Of a DNA stretch of 64,000 nt, positions 20,455-29,234 are shown one piece after another. The stretch is taken from the NCBI GenBank assembly GCA_947475895.1, contig CANJMF010000007.1, forward strand, positions 1 to 64,000, read 5' to 3'. Made by a program: the position numbers and the translations under genes. The stretch is from Fidelibacterota bacterium. Its GTDB lineage: Bacteria; Pseudomonadota; Alphaproteobacteria; Rhodospirillales; Rhodospirillaceae. The number at the start of each line of letters is the position of its first letter. Position 1 is the first letter of the stretch. The notes under the pieces were generated by a model, which did no database searches, was not told the origin of the DNA, and worked only from the letters and a program-made list of their open reading frames with translations.

Positions 20455-20533
20455 GCACAAGGATTCCGCACAGAATAAACACCTGTAAAACCGGGTTCAA
20501 TGAAATTGTGCAAAATCCTTGAATTATGCACAG
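20455..20533. repeat. Possible res/crossover site upstream of the recombinase
   Basis: GCACAAGGATT (20455-20465) and GCACAG (20468-20473) are mirrored by TTGTGCAAAATCCTTG (20506-20521) and GCACAG (20528-20533). The core CAAGGATT/AATCCTTG is a perfect inverted repeat. Short dyads in this position, directly upstream of a serine recombinase gene, often form its binding site. Confidence 0.45.
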
Positions 20534-20686
20534 ACGCAACGGCGTTTCTCGGCCGGGCTGTATTTCGCAAAACGGTATTTGCGGCACACAAGCACAGGGC
20601 CTGAAGGCTGCAGTTTCTCTCCAACTACTGTCACAGCCCCACAGGGGTTTTCGGTACAGTTAAACTCTTATCGACGATAGGGGCCG

Positions 20687-23209
20687 ATGACCGAACATTC
20701 TCTGAACAGGAACGCCGGAATAACCAGCCGACCTAGGCCGGTGAAGGTTTGTTACGTTGTTAATGCGGACGAAACTTGTGAGCAAATTCTCGACGCCATA
20801 TTCGCGGACAGCTATTCGCGATGGGGCGGTCGCAGCACGCTGATCGTTCCAGTAGTACAGGGAAAGATATCTCCTCAATACCGCTCCTGGATTCGTTATT
20901 TCGATCCGGACGTAGTCTATCCATGCATGTCACTGGGTGCTTCGCTTCTGGAAGTCATCGAGCAAACAACGAGCCCGTCACTCTTTCACAGGTGGAATGA
21001 TAGGACACCGGGTCAATACGTCTTCCACTGGGACCTGCAATTTTTACATAGTTTTTCTGTCTTACCGGCTTTGCGAACGGCTGCAGGAATACTGCAGCCT
21101 AAACCCAGATTGATCGTGGACGCTTATCCTGGCTGGGAAGGAGATCGCTTTATTACAGACTGCTTTGGCACCCGCACCGGTTCAGCCTCTCCCACCATGT
21201 CGTGGCCAATTGCAGAACAGCTTCGAGAGTTTATCGGTTCCCTCGCTTTTCTTCCTGTCAAAAAGGAAATCGATTTACGCCACATGGTAAAAGCCGCCGA
21301 AGACATCACTTCTTCGATCGATCTGCTTATGAAAATGACTAAAGACGGGTCAATCGTGACGATGAATTTGTTATCGAGCACGCTGACCGAGACAGAAGTT
21401 CCTTATGGTATGCACCCGTGGTCTCGTTCTTTTAACTTAGTAATTGGAAGCTCAGTCTTAGACCGTATTTCCTTTTGGAATAGCCGTCTTAATTATGAGG
21501 GATGGCTGCAACAAAGTCTTGTCGCCCTCTGCATTCCTGCGAGTCACCTAGCTGAGCAAGATTTTATCGAGGCTCTCACAGAGTTCATTCGACAGAGAAA
21601 TTTCGTCGGAAATAACGGCGGCTCCAGTCGTCAACTCACCATAAGATCATCCGAGGTTGACGAGGCTGCTGTTCAACCCCTGAGAACTGCGTTTCAGAAG
21701 AAATTTCAGATTTCAAATTTCGAGAAGATACATTCCTTCGACGATTGCGTGCCGCCTGAAAAGTCTATGAGCGATAACGGATATGAACGGCCGGTACGTG
21801 CAACACAGTTCACGGGATTCCGGGAGTTTCGGTTAGACGCACCGTTGCCCCGCCATCTCACCGATTATGGTCTTGTCCCGCCACAAGCAAGTATCGGAGC
21901 CTGGGCGGTAGACGTAAAAATTGAAAGGCACGAGCGGCTTTCGGCTTTTAGCAACGATGAGCACTGGTGGAAACTTCCGCCACGAACTGCGTCATTTAGG
22001 GAATTTGCTGACGATACTCCCGGTCGAGTCACCAATCATGGTCGCCTAAGCTTTCAGCAGTCGGTTGAAGACAAGAGCATTAAGGTCCACCTACCTAAGG
22101 ATCATGATCTAATTCGTGCTCTCTTGAGACGCGAACGCCCCTGGTACTCAGTACTCGATGCACGGCAGGGAAGAGAACTTGGTCTCTATGACTTTATCGA
22201 TACCTCAGATAAGGGCACCTATCTTCGAGCAGCTATTGAGCTTTTCGGAAGCCTGGCCAATGCGTATTCCGTTCTTTCTAATCCATTTTGGACGCAGATG
22301 TTTCAAGAGATGGCATTTCCGGCCAAGAACACAGATGACGACAAGCAAGAAGAAATTGTTCGGCGTCTAAAATCGACAATGAATGTGAATCACGGACCGC
22401 TCACCATAGCGACGCCCGATGAATGGCGAAGTTTGGCGGACGCAGCGGCACGTTTGGCAGTTTCACTCAAGAAACCACGAGCCATTCGAAGCTATGGCCA
22501 ATTTCTCAAGGCATACAAAAAGCATCTCTCCACGCGAGCCAAAACAGAAAAGACAAGCCAAGAATCAAATGATGAGGCTATAGAACGTGAATTGAGAGCG
22601 GGCTTGACTAGGCGATGTGCTGAACGGGTGCTAACTCAGGGACGAGAGTCGAAGTGTCGTAACTGTGGCTACCATAATTGGGTGTCCCTAAAAAATATCG
22701 CACCTTCCGTGAAGTGCGTTATTTGCGGTCACAAAGGCATTACACCGGCAGATTTTAGATGGGACTTCCATTTAAATGATTTGTTGGCTGAAGGTTTAAG
22801 AGAGCACGGCCTCCTCGGCCCCCTCATGAGCCTGGGAGAGCTTCAATCTAAATGCCGCGAGAGTTTCCTGTATGAACCATCACTCAATTTATTTGCGGGA
22901 TATCCAGGCTCTGAAGGAGCCGAAAAAACCGAAATTGATTTTTGTTGTCTCACCGATGGAAAGCTGACAATCGGCGAAGCGAAATTAACTGCGAGAGATT
23001 TCAACGAAAACGAAAACAAGAAGATCATTGCGATAGCCAATGCTGTACGGCCAGATCGGGTCATCCTTTCTTCTCTGGAGGCAACGTCTTCAGCGAAACT
23101 TTCCGAGTGTGCTGATGCGGTAAAAGGGGGATTAAATTATTCCGGGTGTTCAGTTGAGGCGTTGATCCCTACAGGCGGTCTGTGGGCAATGACCACGTCT
23201 TTGCGTTAA
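20687..23209 (+). CDS. Large protein with zinc ribbon and PD-(D/E)XK-like C-terminus; candidate defence gene
   Basis: An 840-residue protein I do not recognise as a whole. The N-terminal third has a regular alpha/beta look (KVCYVVNADETCEQILDAIF, then RYFDPDVVYPC). The middle is helical. A four-cysteine zinc ribbon is visible at C657, C660, C677 and C680. Beyond it, E749-I-D751 and G763-E-A-K766 fit the EXD...(D/E)XK core of restriction-like nucleases, in a strand-turn-strand setting. AGGGG lies upstream of the ATG. It sits between a recombinase and a Type ISP enzyme, so a DNA-targeting defence role is reasonable inference. No helicase or methylase partner is adjacent on its own strand. Confidence 0.6.
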   Translation: MTEHSLNRNAGITSRPRPVKVCYVVNADETCEQILDAIFADSYSRWGGRSTLIVPVVQGKISPQYRSWIRYFDPDVVYPCMSLGASLLEVIEQTTSPSLFHRWNDRTPGQYVFHWDLQFLHSFSVLPALRTAAGILQPKPRLIVDAYPGWEGDRFITDCFGTRTGSASPTMSWPIAEQLREFIGSLAFLPVKKEIDLRHMVKAAEDITSSIDLLMKMTKDGSIVTMNLLSSTLTETEVPYGMHPWSRSFNLVIGSSVLDRISFWNSRLNYEGWLQQSLVALCIPASHLAEQDFIEALTEFIRQRNFVGNNGGSSRQLTIRSSEVDEAAVQPLRTAFQKKFQISNFEKIHSFDDCVPPEKSMSDNGYERPVRATQFTGFREFRLDAPLPRHLTDYGLVPPQASIGAWAVDVKIERHERLSAFSNDEHWWKLPPRTASFREFADDTPGRVTNHGRLSFQQSVEDKSIKVHLPKDHDLIRALLRRERPWYSVLDARQGRELGLYDFIDTSDKGTYLRAAIELFGSLANAYSVLSNPFWTQMFQEMAFPAKNTDDDKQEEIVRRLKSTMNVNHGPLTIATPDEWRSLADAAARLAVSLKKPRAIRSYGQFLKAYKKHLSTRAKTEKTSQESNDEAIERELRAGLTRRCAERVLTQGRESKCRNCGYHNWVSLKNIAPSVKCVICGHKGITPADFRWDFHLNDLLAEGLREHGLLGPLMSLGELQSKCRESFLYEPSLNLFAGYPGSEGAEKTEIDFCCLTDGKLTIGEAKLTARDFNENENKKIIAIANAVRPDRVILSSLEATSSAKLSECADAVKGGLNYSGCSVEALIPTGGLWAMTTSLR

Positions 23210-23398
23210 GCAGGGGTTCGCATCTGCCTATTTTTCTGCAGTCGGCTATGGGGCCTTAATACCGCAAGCATCCGATATACTTCCTGACGAGAAATGCATT
23301 GATCGTGCCGTTGATGAATTGTCTGAAGCCATCGCTCACGAAGGCTGAAACCAAGCCCAGCTTCAGCACTTCGCTAAAACCCAGCTACCTCAAACGAG

Positions 23399-26300
23399 CT
23401 AATCAATATCGAGCTTGGGAAGGCTTTTGACGATCTTCATCGTCTCCAAGGACACGGTGATGACCCGCTGAAAGAGTTCCAGCGGATAAGCTGGATTGTT
23501 CATCGTCTCGTTGGCGTAGTCATTGGCGTCATTAACGATACCGCTCGCCTTATCAGTGCTCACACACTGGCGATCCATCACCCACTCAATCGCTGGCTTG
23601 CCGTTTACGACATACTCATAGGCGGCGAGAGGAATATTGGTCATCGTAATGTTGTGATTATAGACCACGGTAGTCTTGTCCTGGTTAGGACGCTTACCTC
23701 CATATTTCATGTTCTCGACACGATAGAAACTCTTAGGATCGGGAATGTTGGCGAGCCTCAAGTCACCTTGCTTGTAGGTGATGGGATATGGCGGAGCCTT
23801 CTCATAGTTCACATGTATTTCGCCAAGATTCCGGCCAGCGTCAACGAACGCTATGAAGTCCTCATAGCGCTTCACGGCAGGAATTCGTGGTAGTTCCTTC
23901 GAAAGATTATTTTGAAAACGCTCCAGATACTCGGGGGAATGAAACAATCCATAAACGTAGTGAAACAGGTCTAACTTCGAGATTTGTGCCCGAGGGTAAC
24001 GAGCAACGAAATGGGCCAATCCATCATTTTCGATGCCATCAGTCGAAAAATATTTATCTGACGTGGGCAGCCCAGCAAATAGGCCATCAGCACTTTCCTG
24101 AACATCGAAAATATTCAGTGGAAAGCACTGTCCCGTATTCATGAAGTGATTATTTGTGACGTGATCGGTCATTAACGTCGAAAAACCAATAGATGCCCCG
24201 GGACTGGTAGTACCTATGACGAGATTACGAGCATCAGGGTTTGGGAAAAGCCGTCCCATTTGGTGAAGTGACCAGTTCAACTTCCTATCGGAATACCAGC
24301 ACATCTTGGTAAATGGTCGAAAGCTGGCGACCACAATCTTTTCCTCATCAAATTGATATTCCGTACCCTTGACTAGCTCGGCAAGAACGTCATCGGTCCA
24401 GCTAAACAACTTCTTGTCCCTGTTGATTTTCTTTTTTGCTTCCTCAAAGGAACAGCCGTTAAGCCGTTTGGCTTCGGCGTTATAAAAGGAGATGGTGGCC
24501 GTCATATTTGACTTTAGCCGGCTCTTTGAAAAGCTATAGACCCAGTGATCTCTGTTCGATTTGACGCCAATAGAGTAAGTGCCGAACACCTTGCTCTTCT
24601 CTGTCCCCTTTTTATCACCAATAGAAATAAAGCTTTGGAACTGCTCCTCGCCTTGATTGACCCAGTCGTTGTGCTCATCGGGGACAAGAGTTAGCCATTT
24701 ATTCTCTGCCGAAATCCCCTTGATGCTTTTGAAATGCTTCACGACCGCCAGCTTCTGCTCTCTTTCAAGATAATCACCGATGTCATGAAAGAGGATTTGC
24801 CCGTGCTCAGATTTTGACGTGTCTTTCACAAGAATGACGATAGCGATAGGTGCTCGGCTACCTTCGCCAAATACGTTTCCCTTCTCTTTTCTCCGCTGCT
24901 CACCCGCCGTTCGAGCGTTACCTCGAAGGTGAAATACGTAAATCTTGCTGAATTCCTCTTTCAGACACTTTCGAAGTCCGTCGGTGGCGTTGGCTTCGAC
25001 CCAGCCAGCATTGGTTACAAATCCTATTACCCCCTGATTTCCAATACGATCACTCGCCCATCTATAAGCCCTAATATATGAGTCATACGCCTTGCTCTTA
25101 CCCATCTTGTTGGTTGACGATTTGACGTAGGTCTCGCCAATACGGTGATCTAGATTTTGGTAAGACGTATTTTCGGCATCATCGTTTTCCGACTTTTGCC
25201 CCGACGAATACGGTGGATTGCCAAATATAACGGTGATGGCTCGTTTTTTCTGAGCAGTTCTCCGGTTCGAGTTGTCCGGGAGAAGGTTCGCCACCATGTC
25301 TCGATCTTGCTCATACAATTGAAACGTATCGGTGAGTACGATGCCGTTGAACGGCTGGTATTGATTCTCTCTCGCCAAGTCCTGGTAGACGGCTTCGATG
25401 TTGATGGCCGCTATGTAGTAAGCCAGGAGTACAATTTCATTGGCGTGGATTTCGTTTTTGAATTTGTAGGGCAATTCCTCAGGAGCGATCAGGCGGGACT
25501 GTAGCAATCGAGTGATGAACGTCCCAGTCCCTGTAAATGGATCGAGAATGTGAACATTCTTGTTTCCGAGGCCCTTTCCAAATTCATCTCGCAGGACGTC
25601 ATTCACTGAGTGAACGATGAAATCTACGACCTCAACGGGCGTGTAGACGATGCCTAGTCGCTGTGTGAGGGTTGGGAAGGCGTTCCTGAAGAAACGGTGA
25701 TAAAGCTCCAAGACTAATGTTTGTCGTCCAGCAGATGTTGTGATGTCAGCCGCTCGGCGTTTCACGCTGGCATAGAATTTCTCTAGGCTATCAGCCTCTT
25801 TATCCAGGCTGTGATGGTGAAGCTGGTCGAGTACCGTCTCCATCGCCCGTGATACGGAGTTTTCGGCGGTAAACTTGTTGCCGATAAACAACGTGTCAAA
25901 GACCGGCTTGGTAATGAGATGCTGAGCGAGCATCTCGACTGCTTCAGTCTCGGTTACCTCTGGATTTAGGTCATCACGAATTTCTTCAAGAAATGCCTTG
26001 AAAGCTGCCTTTTCCGTGGTGCCTTCATTGAAGACGATCTTCTGAATTCGAACGATATGCTTTTGAGCAATTTTAGCGATGTCGCTTGCCCAATTCTCCC
26101 AGTAGTCCCGTGTTCCACATTTCTCAACGATCTTGGCCTTGATTGCCTGAGAAAGATCGCTCATCACAAATGGTAGTTCGGGCTCGTCTTCTTTGGCCTT
26201 TTCCTCATCCTTTTTCTCATCGCCTAAGACCGCTTCGTCGTCCTCATCGTCCTGATTTCTTTTCTTCTTATCCTTGATGTCCTCAACGACGACCGTAGTG

Positions 26301-28303
26301 GCGTCGAGCTCTTCTCTGGCTCCGACACCCACAATTTCAAGTCTATCGGAAACGTCTTCGCCTAGGCCAATTCGGTTTAGCGTGGAATCAAAGCGTTCAT
26401 CGTGAGCCCGAAGGGCATTCAATATCTGCCAAACGACCTTGTACTTCTCGTTGTCATTGAGGGCCTTTTCGGGAGTTACCCCGGGAGCAACCGTGATCGG
26501 TAAAATCACATAGCCGAGGTCTTTCCCTTCGTGCTTTCTCATAACCCGGCCGACGGATTGAACTACGTCAATCTGACTTTTTCTCGGGTGAAGAAACATG
26601 ATGGCGTCAAGAGCAGGAACGTCGACGCCTTCCGATAGGCAACGAGCGTTGGTTAGAACCCGACAGACATTCTTTTCAGTTTCGTCTTTGAGCCAGCCTA
26701 GACGTTCGTTCCGTTGTTCGGCGTTATATGTACCGTCAACGTGTTCAACCTGAACAACGAGATCGGTTTTGCGGTCTTCCAAAACGTCTTCGTTTCCGCT
26801 GTATTCATCAACGACTTTCGTAAACTCAGCAGCGAACATCTTTGAAAGGGCGATGTTCTGACAAAACGCTAGTGCTCGCTTCATCGGTAGGTGATTGATG
26901 GTCTCTTGATCGCCTTTCCCGTCTTTGAACCCAACCTTAGCGAGCGCCTTGTAGCAACCAATGATTTTGGTAGCGTCGTCGAGCTTTAGCTCGGCACCTT
27001 CGGCCAATCGATTTTGGACGTGTTCACTGACAATTCCTTCATCAACGGCCAGAACCACAACCTTGTAGTCAGTGAGAAGATTGTTCTCGACGGCCCAACC
27101 AAATCCTCGATGAAAGAGAACTTTCCCAAAGATATTCTCATCATCCATCGAGGCTAAGGCGACGTTGCCATCGTCAGCTTTGGACTTTGCCTTCTCGCCA
27201 AAGATTCTTGGCGTGGCCGTCATGTAGAGACGCTTGGAGCCTTTTACGTTGGCGTTGCTATGGATTTTGACGAAGTTGGATTCGTCATCACCGACCAGCG
27301 TGGCCCCGGTGGTTCGATGGGCCTCATCACAAATAATAAGATCAAATTCCCTCAGGCCATGGTCGGCTTGAGCTTGTGAGATAACGTCAATGGAATGGTA
27401 GGTCGAGAACACCACCGTCATTCTTTCAGGGCCGGCCCTCTTCACTTGCTCAGCAAGCTTGGCGGGGTCCGTCGTGGCTGGGAAAGCGAGGTCATGTATT
27501 CCGACCACAATTTCGTCGTCTTGGTTATTACGTTTTCCAACCTTGATATCCGAGCAAGCGGAAAATGCCGTGAAGTCATCTTTGGCGTCATTCTTCCAAT
27601 CACGTAGAGATTGGGACATCAGTGCTAGGGACGGAACCATATAGAGAACGAGTTTGCCTTTGCCGGCGAGGTCCTCAGCTATTCGGAGGCTGGTGAAGGT
27701 CTTACCCGTTCCACAAGCCATGATTAGTTTGCCACGATCTGTTTGTTTCAATCCCTCCCGAATTGCTTCGAGCGCTTGGGATTGATGCTCTTTAAGTTCC
27801 TTCTTGGAATAGAGGCGAACACGGTCCTCACGAACCCAGGTGAGCCAATCAATTCGGCTCTGTTCGAGTTCAGAGAGTGGAATCCGGATATATTGTGTGG
27901 TGAGATTGTCGAAGACATTCTGGGCGTTTTTGCCGATGTCTTGTGTCGACGTATCTACAAGCAGTAGCCGTGAAAAGTCTGGCGTGGCCGATGCTGATAT
28001 AAAGGAATCTAGATCAGCCTTAGAGATAGTGTGTTCGGCTTGGTAGAATTTACATTGGACGGCACAGAAGCCTGATCCGTCGCGAAGTTGAGCGACTAGA
28101 TCAATTCCGACGTCCGTTTGGGGATATGTCGGCCGCTCCTTGGCCCAATCCTTGTAGAGCCAGACCTTCTCGTATTCCTGGGTCTGGGTGCTGTCATTCT
28201 CCAGGAAGACCCTTACCAGCTTCTCAAAGGCGGTCCCCAGCTCGCTATCGTTAGACGTCCGATCCCTAAGTATTTGGAGCGCCTGACGAAGCTGAGACGA
28301 CAT
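23399..28303 (-). CDS. Type ISP restriction-modification enzyme (LlaGI-like, single chain)
   Basis: A 1634-residue protein with all activities in one chain. It has an Mrr-like nuclease (D68 with Q83-C84-K85, the D...QXK core), then a superfamily-2 helicase/translocase with Walker A ACGTGKT (196-202) and DEAH (326-329). A motif VI-like SVGRVMRKHEG follows. Next comes an adenine-N6 methyltransferase with DPFTGTG (about 919) and NPPY (about 1028), and a long C-terminal region expected to read the DNA target. This order and length match Type ISP enzymes such as LlaGI, which methylate one strand of their site and cut unmodified DNA after head-to-head translocation. An acidic, Lys-rich linker lies near 690-725. 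All core motifs look intact. Confidence 0.93.
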   Translation of the reverse strand: MSSQLRQALQILRDRTSNDSELGTAFEKLVRVFLENDSTQTQEYEKVWLYKDWAKERPTYPQTDVGIDLVAQLRDGSGFCAVQCKFYQAEHTISKADLDSFISASATPDFSRLLLVDTSTQDIGKNAQNVFDNLTTQYIRIPLSELEQSRIDWLTWVREDRVRLYSKKELKEHQSQALEAIREGLKQTDRGKLIMACGTGKTFTSLRIAEDLAGKGKLVLYMVPSLALMSQSLRDWKNDAKDDFTAFSACSDIKVGKRNNQDDEIVVGIHDLAFPATTDPAKLAEQVKRAGPERMTVVFSTYHSIDVISQAQADHGLREFDLIICDEAHRTTGATLVGDDESNFVKIHSNANVKGSKRLYMTATPRIFGEKAKSKADDGNVALASMDDENIFGKVLFHRGFGWAVENNLLTDYKVVVLAVDEGIVSEHVQNRLAEGAELKLDDATKIIGCYKALAKVGFKDGKGDQETINHLPMKRALAFCQNIALSKMFAAEFTKVVDEYSGNEDVLEDRKTDLVVQVEHVDGTYNAEQRNERLGWLKDETEKNVCRVLTNARCLSEGVDVPALDAIMFLHPRKSQIDVVQSVGRVMRKHEGKDLGYVILPITVAPGVTPEKALNDNEKYKVVWQILNALRAHDERFDSTLNRIGLGEDVSDRLEIVGVGAREELDATTVVVEDIKDKKKRNQDDEDDEAVLGDEKKDEEKAKEDEPELPFVMSDLSQAIKAKIVEKCGTRDYWENWASDIAKIAQKHIVRIQKIVFNEGTTEKAAFKAFLEEIRDDLNPEVTETEAVEMLAQHLITKPVFDTLFIGNKFTAENSVSRAMETVLDQLHHHSLDKEADSLEKFYASVKRRAADITTSAGRQTLVLELYHRFFRNAFPTLTQRLGIVYTPVEVVDFIVHSVNDVLRDEFGKGLGNKNVHILDPFTGTGTFITRLLQSRLIAPEELPYKFKNEIHANEIVLLAYYIAAINIEAVYQDLARENQYQPFNGIVLTDTFQLYEQDRDMVANLLPDNSNRRTAQKKRAITVIFGNPPYSSGQKSENDDAENTSYQNLDHRIGETYVKSSTNKMGKSKAYDSYIRAYRWASDRIGNQGVIGFVTNAGWVEANATDGLRKCLKEEFSKIYVFHLRGNARTAGEQRRKEKGNVFGEGSRAPIAIVILVKDTSKSEHGQILFHDIGDYLEREQKLAVVKHFKSIKGISAENKWLTLVPDEHNDWVNQGEEQFQSFISIGDKKGTEKSKVFGTYSIGVKSNRDHWVYSFSKSRLKSNMTATISFYNAEAKRLNGCSFEEAKKKINRDKKLFSWTDDVLAELVKGTEYQFDEEKIVVASFRPFTKMCWYSDRKLNWSLHQMGRLFPNPDARNLVIGTTSPGASIGFSTLMTDHVTNNHFMNTGQCFPLNIFDVQESADGLFAGLPTSDKYFSTDGIENDGLAHFVARYPRAQISKLDLFHYVYGLFHSPEYLERFQNNLSKELPRIPAVKRYEDFIAFVDAGRNLGEIHVNYEKAPPYPITYKQGDLRLANIPDPKSFYRVENMKYGGKRPNQDKTTVVYNHNITMTNIPLAAYEYVVNGKPAIEWVMDRQCVSTDKASGIVNDANDYANETMNNPAYPLELFQRVITVSLETMKIVKSLPKLDID

Positions 28304-28575
28304 AAAACTAATCCATTGGAGAGATTGGTCTTTTAGACCTTATCTCAGATTGTATCGCTATCCTAGGTTTCAAATTTCACGTTCCATGAAGGCTGTAGGG
28401 GTTTTGGTGGGCTTACGAATAAAGTTTCCAGAGTCGTTGGTCTGTCCTGTTCGCCGGATTTTTACTGACATTGCTCACTAGTAAAAAGGCAATGCCAACT
28501 GCGACGATAAGAAGCACTACCATTACGGCCGTAGGGGGTCCCTCCTACTTTTTGGTGCCTCAAGACTCGCCAGAT

Positions 28576-28824
28576 TTAACTACCGATTTGACGCACGCGA
28601 TAGCCTTTGTGGTGATCCCGAAGGCCCCGAGCAACTTTGTACATGCTGTTTTTATCAAGCTTCCGACCAGTACAGAATTTCGACAGGGAATAGACCACAA
28701 TCGGTTCGAGGAGCTCGGGGGGCCAGACTAACCACGTCTTGGTCCAACGAGCTGTGAAGGCTCTCAGGCGATCCTGGGCTGGCTTAGAAAGTCTTGGATA
28801 GTCGAGGAGGCGACGGGTCCGCAC
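28576..28824 (-). CDS. Possible small protein
   Basis: An 82-residue open frame with many charged and aromatic residues (TARWTKTWLVWPPELLEPIVVY, in part). It is more protein-like than the overlapping plus-strand frame at 28471-28731. There is no known domain or clear ribosome site. It lies in the 565-bp space upstream of the Type ISP gene, which otherwise shows no gene or obvious structure. It is a low-confidence call. Confidence 0.3.
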   Translation of the reverse strand: MRTRRLLDYPRLSKPAQDRLRAFTARWTKTWLVWPPELLEPIVVYSLSKFCTGRKLDKNSMYKVARGLRDHHKGYRVRQIGS

Positions 28825-28868
28825 ATACCTATTTATTCGCCATCAGTTCGCTCCGACCGCAACACTGC

Positions 28869-29234
28869 TTAAACAATTTTGAAATTATCTGTCGGGACAG
28901 GCGAGAACTTGCCCAACTCGTAGGCAATTTCATGCTCAGCAGTGACCTGGAAGTATGGGACGATCTTACGGAGGTCAGCCTTTTCGATTTTCTGGAACGG
29001 CACTTCCACGACGTATTCCTGGAACTCTGAAACAACCAAAGGCACAGCGATGCCGTCCTCAATGACCGTTTCTATACGGATGACCTTGCCGAAACCAAAG
29101 CCAGACATCTCCACGATGTCTCCCACACCAAAGCCGCACAACGCCTGAAGTGAAGTTGCTGAAGAGCGAGGAAGGAGGGCAGCCCATCCAGCCGCCAGAG
29201 ACATCAAAAAAAATCTTCTACGAGTGATTTTCAT
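28869..29234 (-). CDS. Small exported protein with Tat-like signal
   Basis: 121 residues beginning MKITRRRFFLMSLAAGWAAL, a twin-arginine-type signal (TRRRFFL) followed by a hydrophobic stretch and a likely cleavage after SSA. The mature part (about 95 residues) contains GFGVGDIVEMSGFGFGKVIRI, a beta-rich segment of SH3/KOW appearance, and then a helix with charged residues. No catalytic motif is visible. Its ATG follows the TAG stop of the upstream zinc-ribbon gene without a gap, so the two are translationally coupled. The function is unknown, though the pair probably acts together at the envelope. Confidence 0.6.
   Translation of the reverse strand: MKITRRRFFLMSLAAGWAALLPRSSATSLQALCGFGVGDIVEMSGFGFGKVIRIETVIEDGIAVPLVVSEFQEYVVEVPFQKIEKADLRKIVPYFQVTAEHEIAYELGKFSPVPTDNFKIV

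Noticed and set aside
28471-28731. 86-codon plus-strand frame upstream of the Type ISP gene
   Set aside because: Composition is not protein-like and it conflicts with a somewhat better minus-strand frame. Neither is strong.
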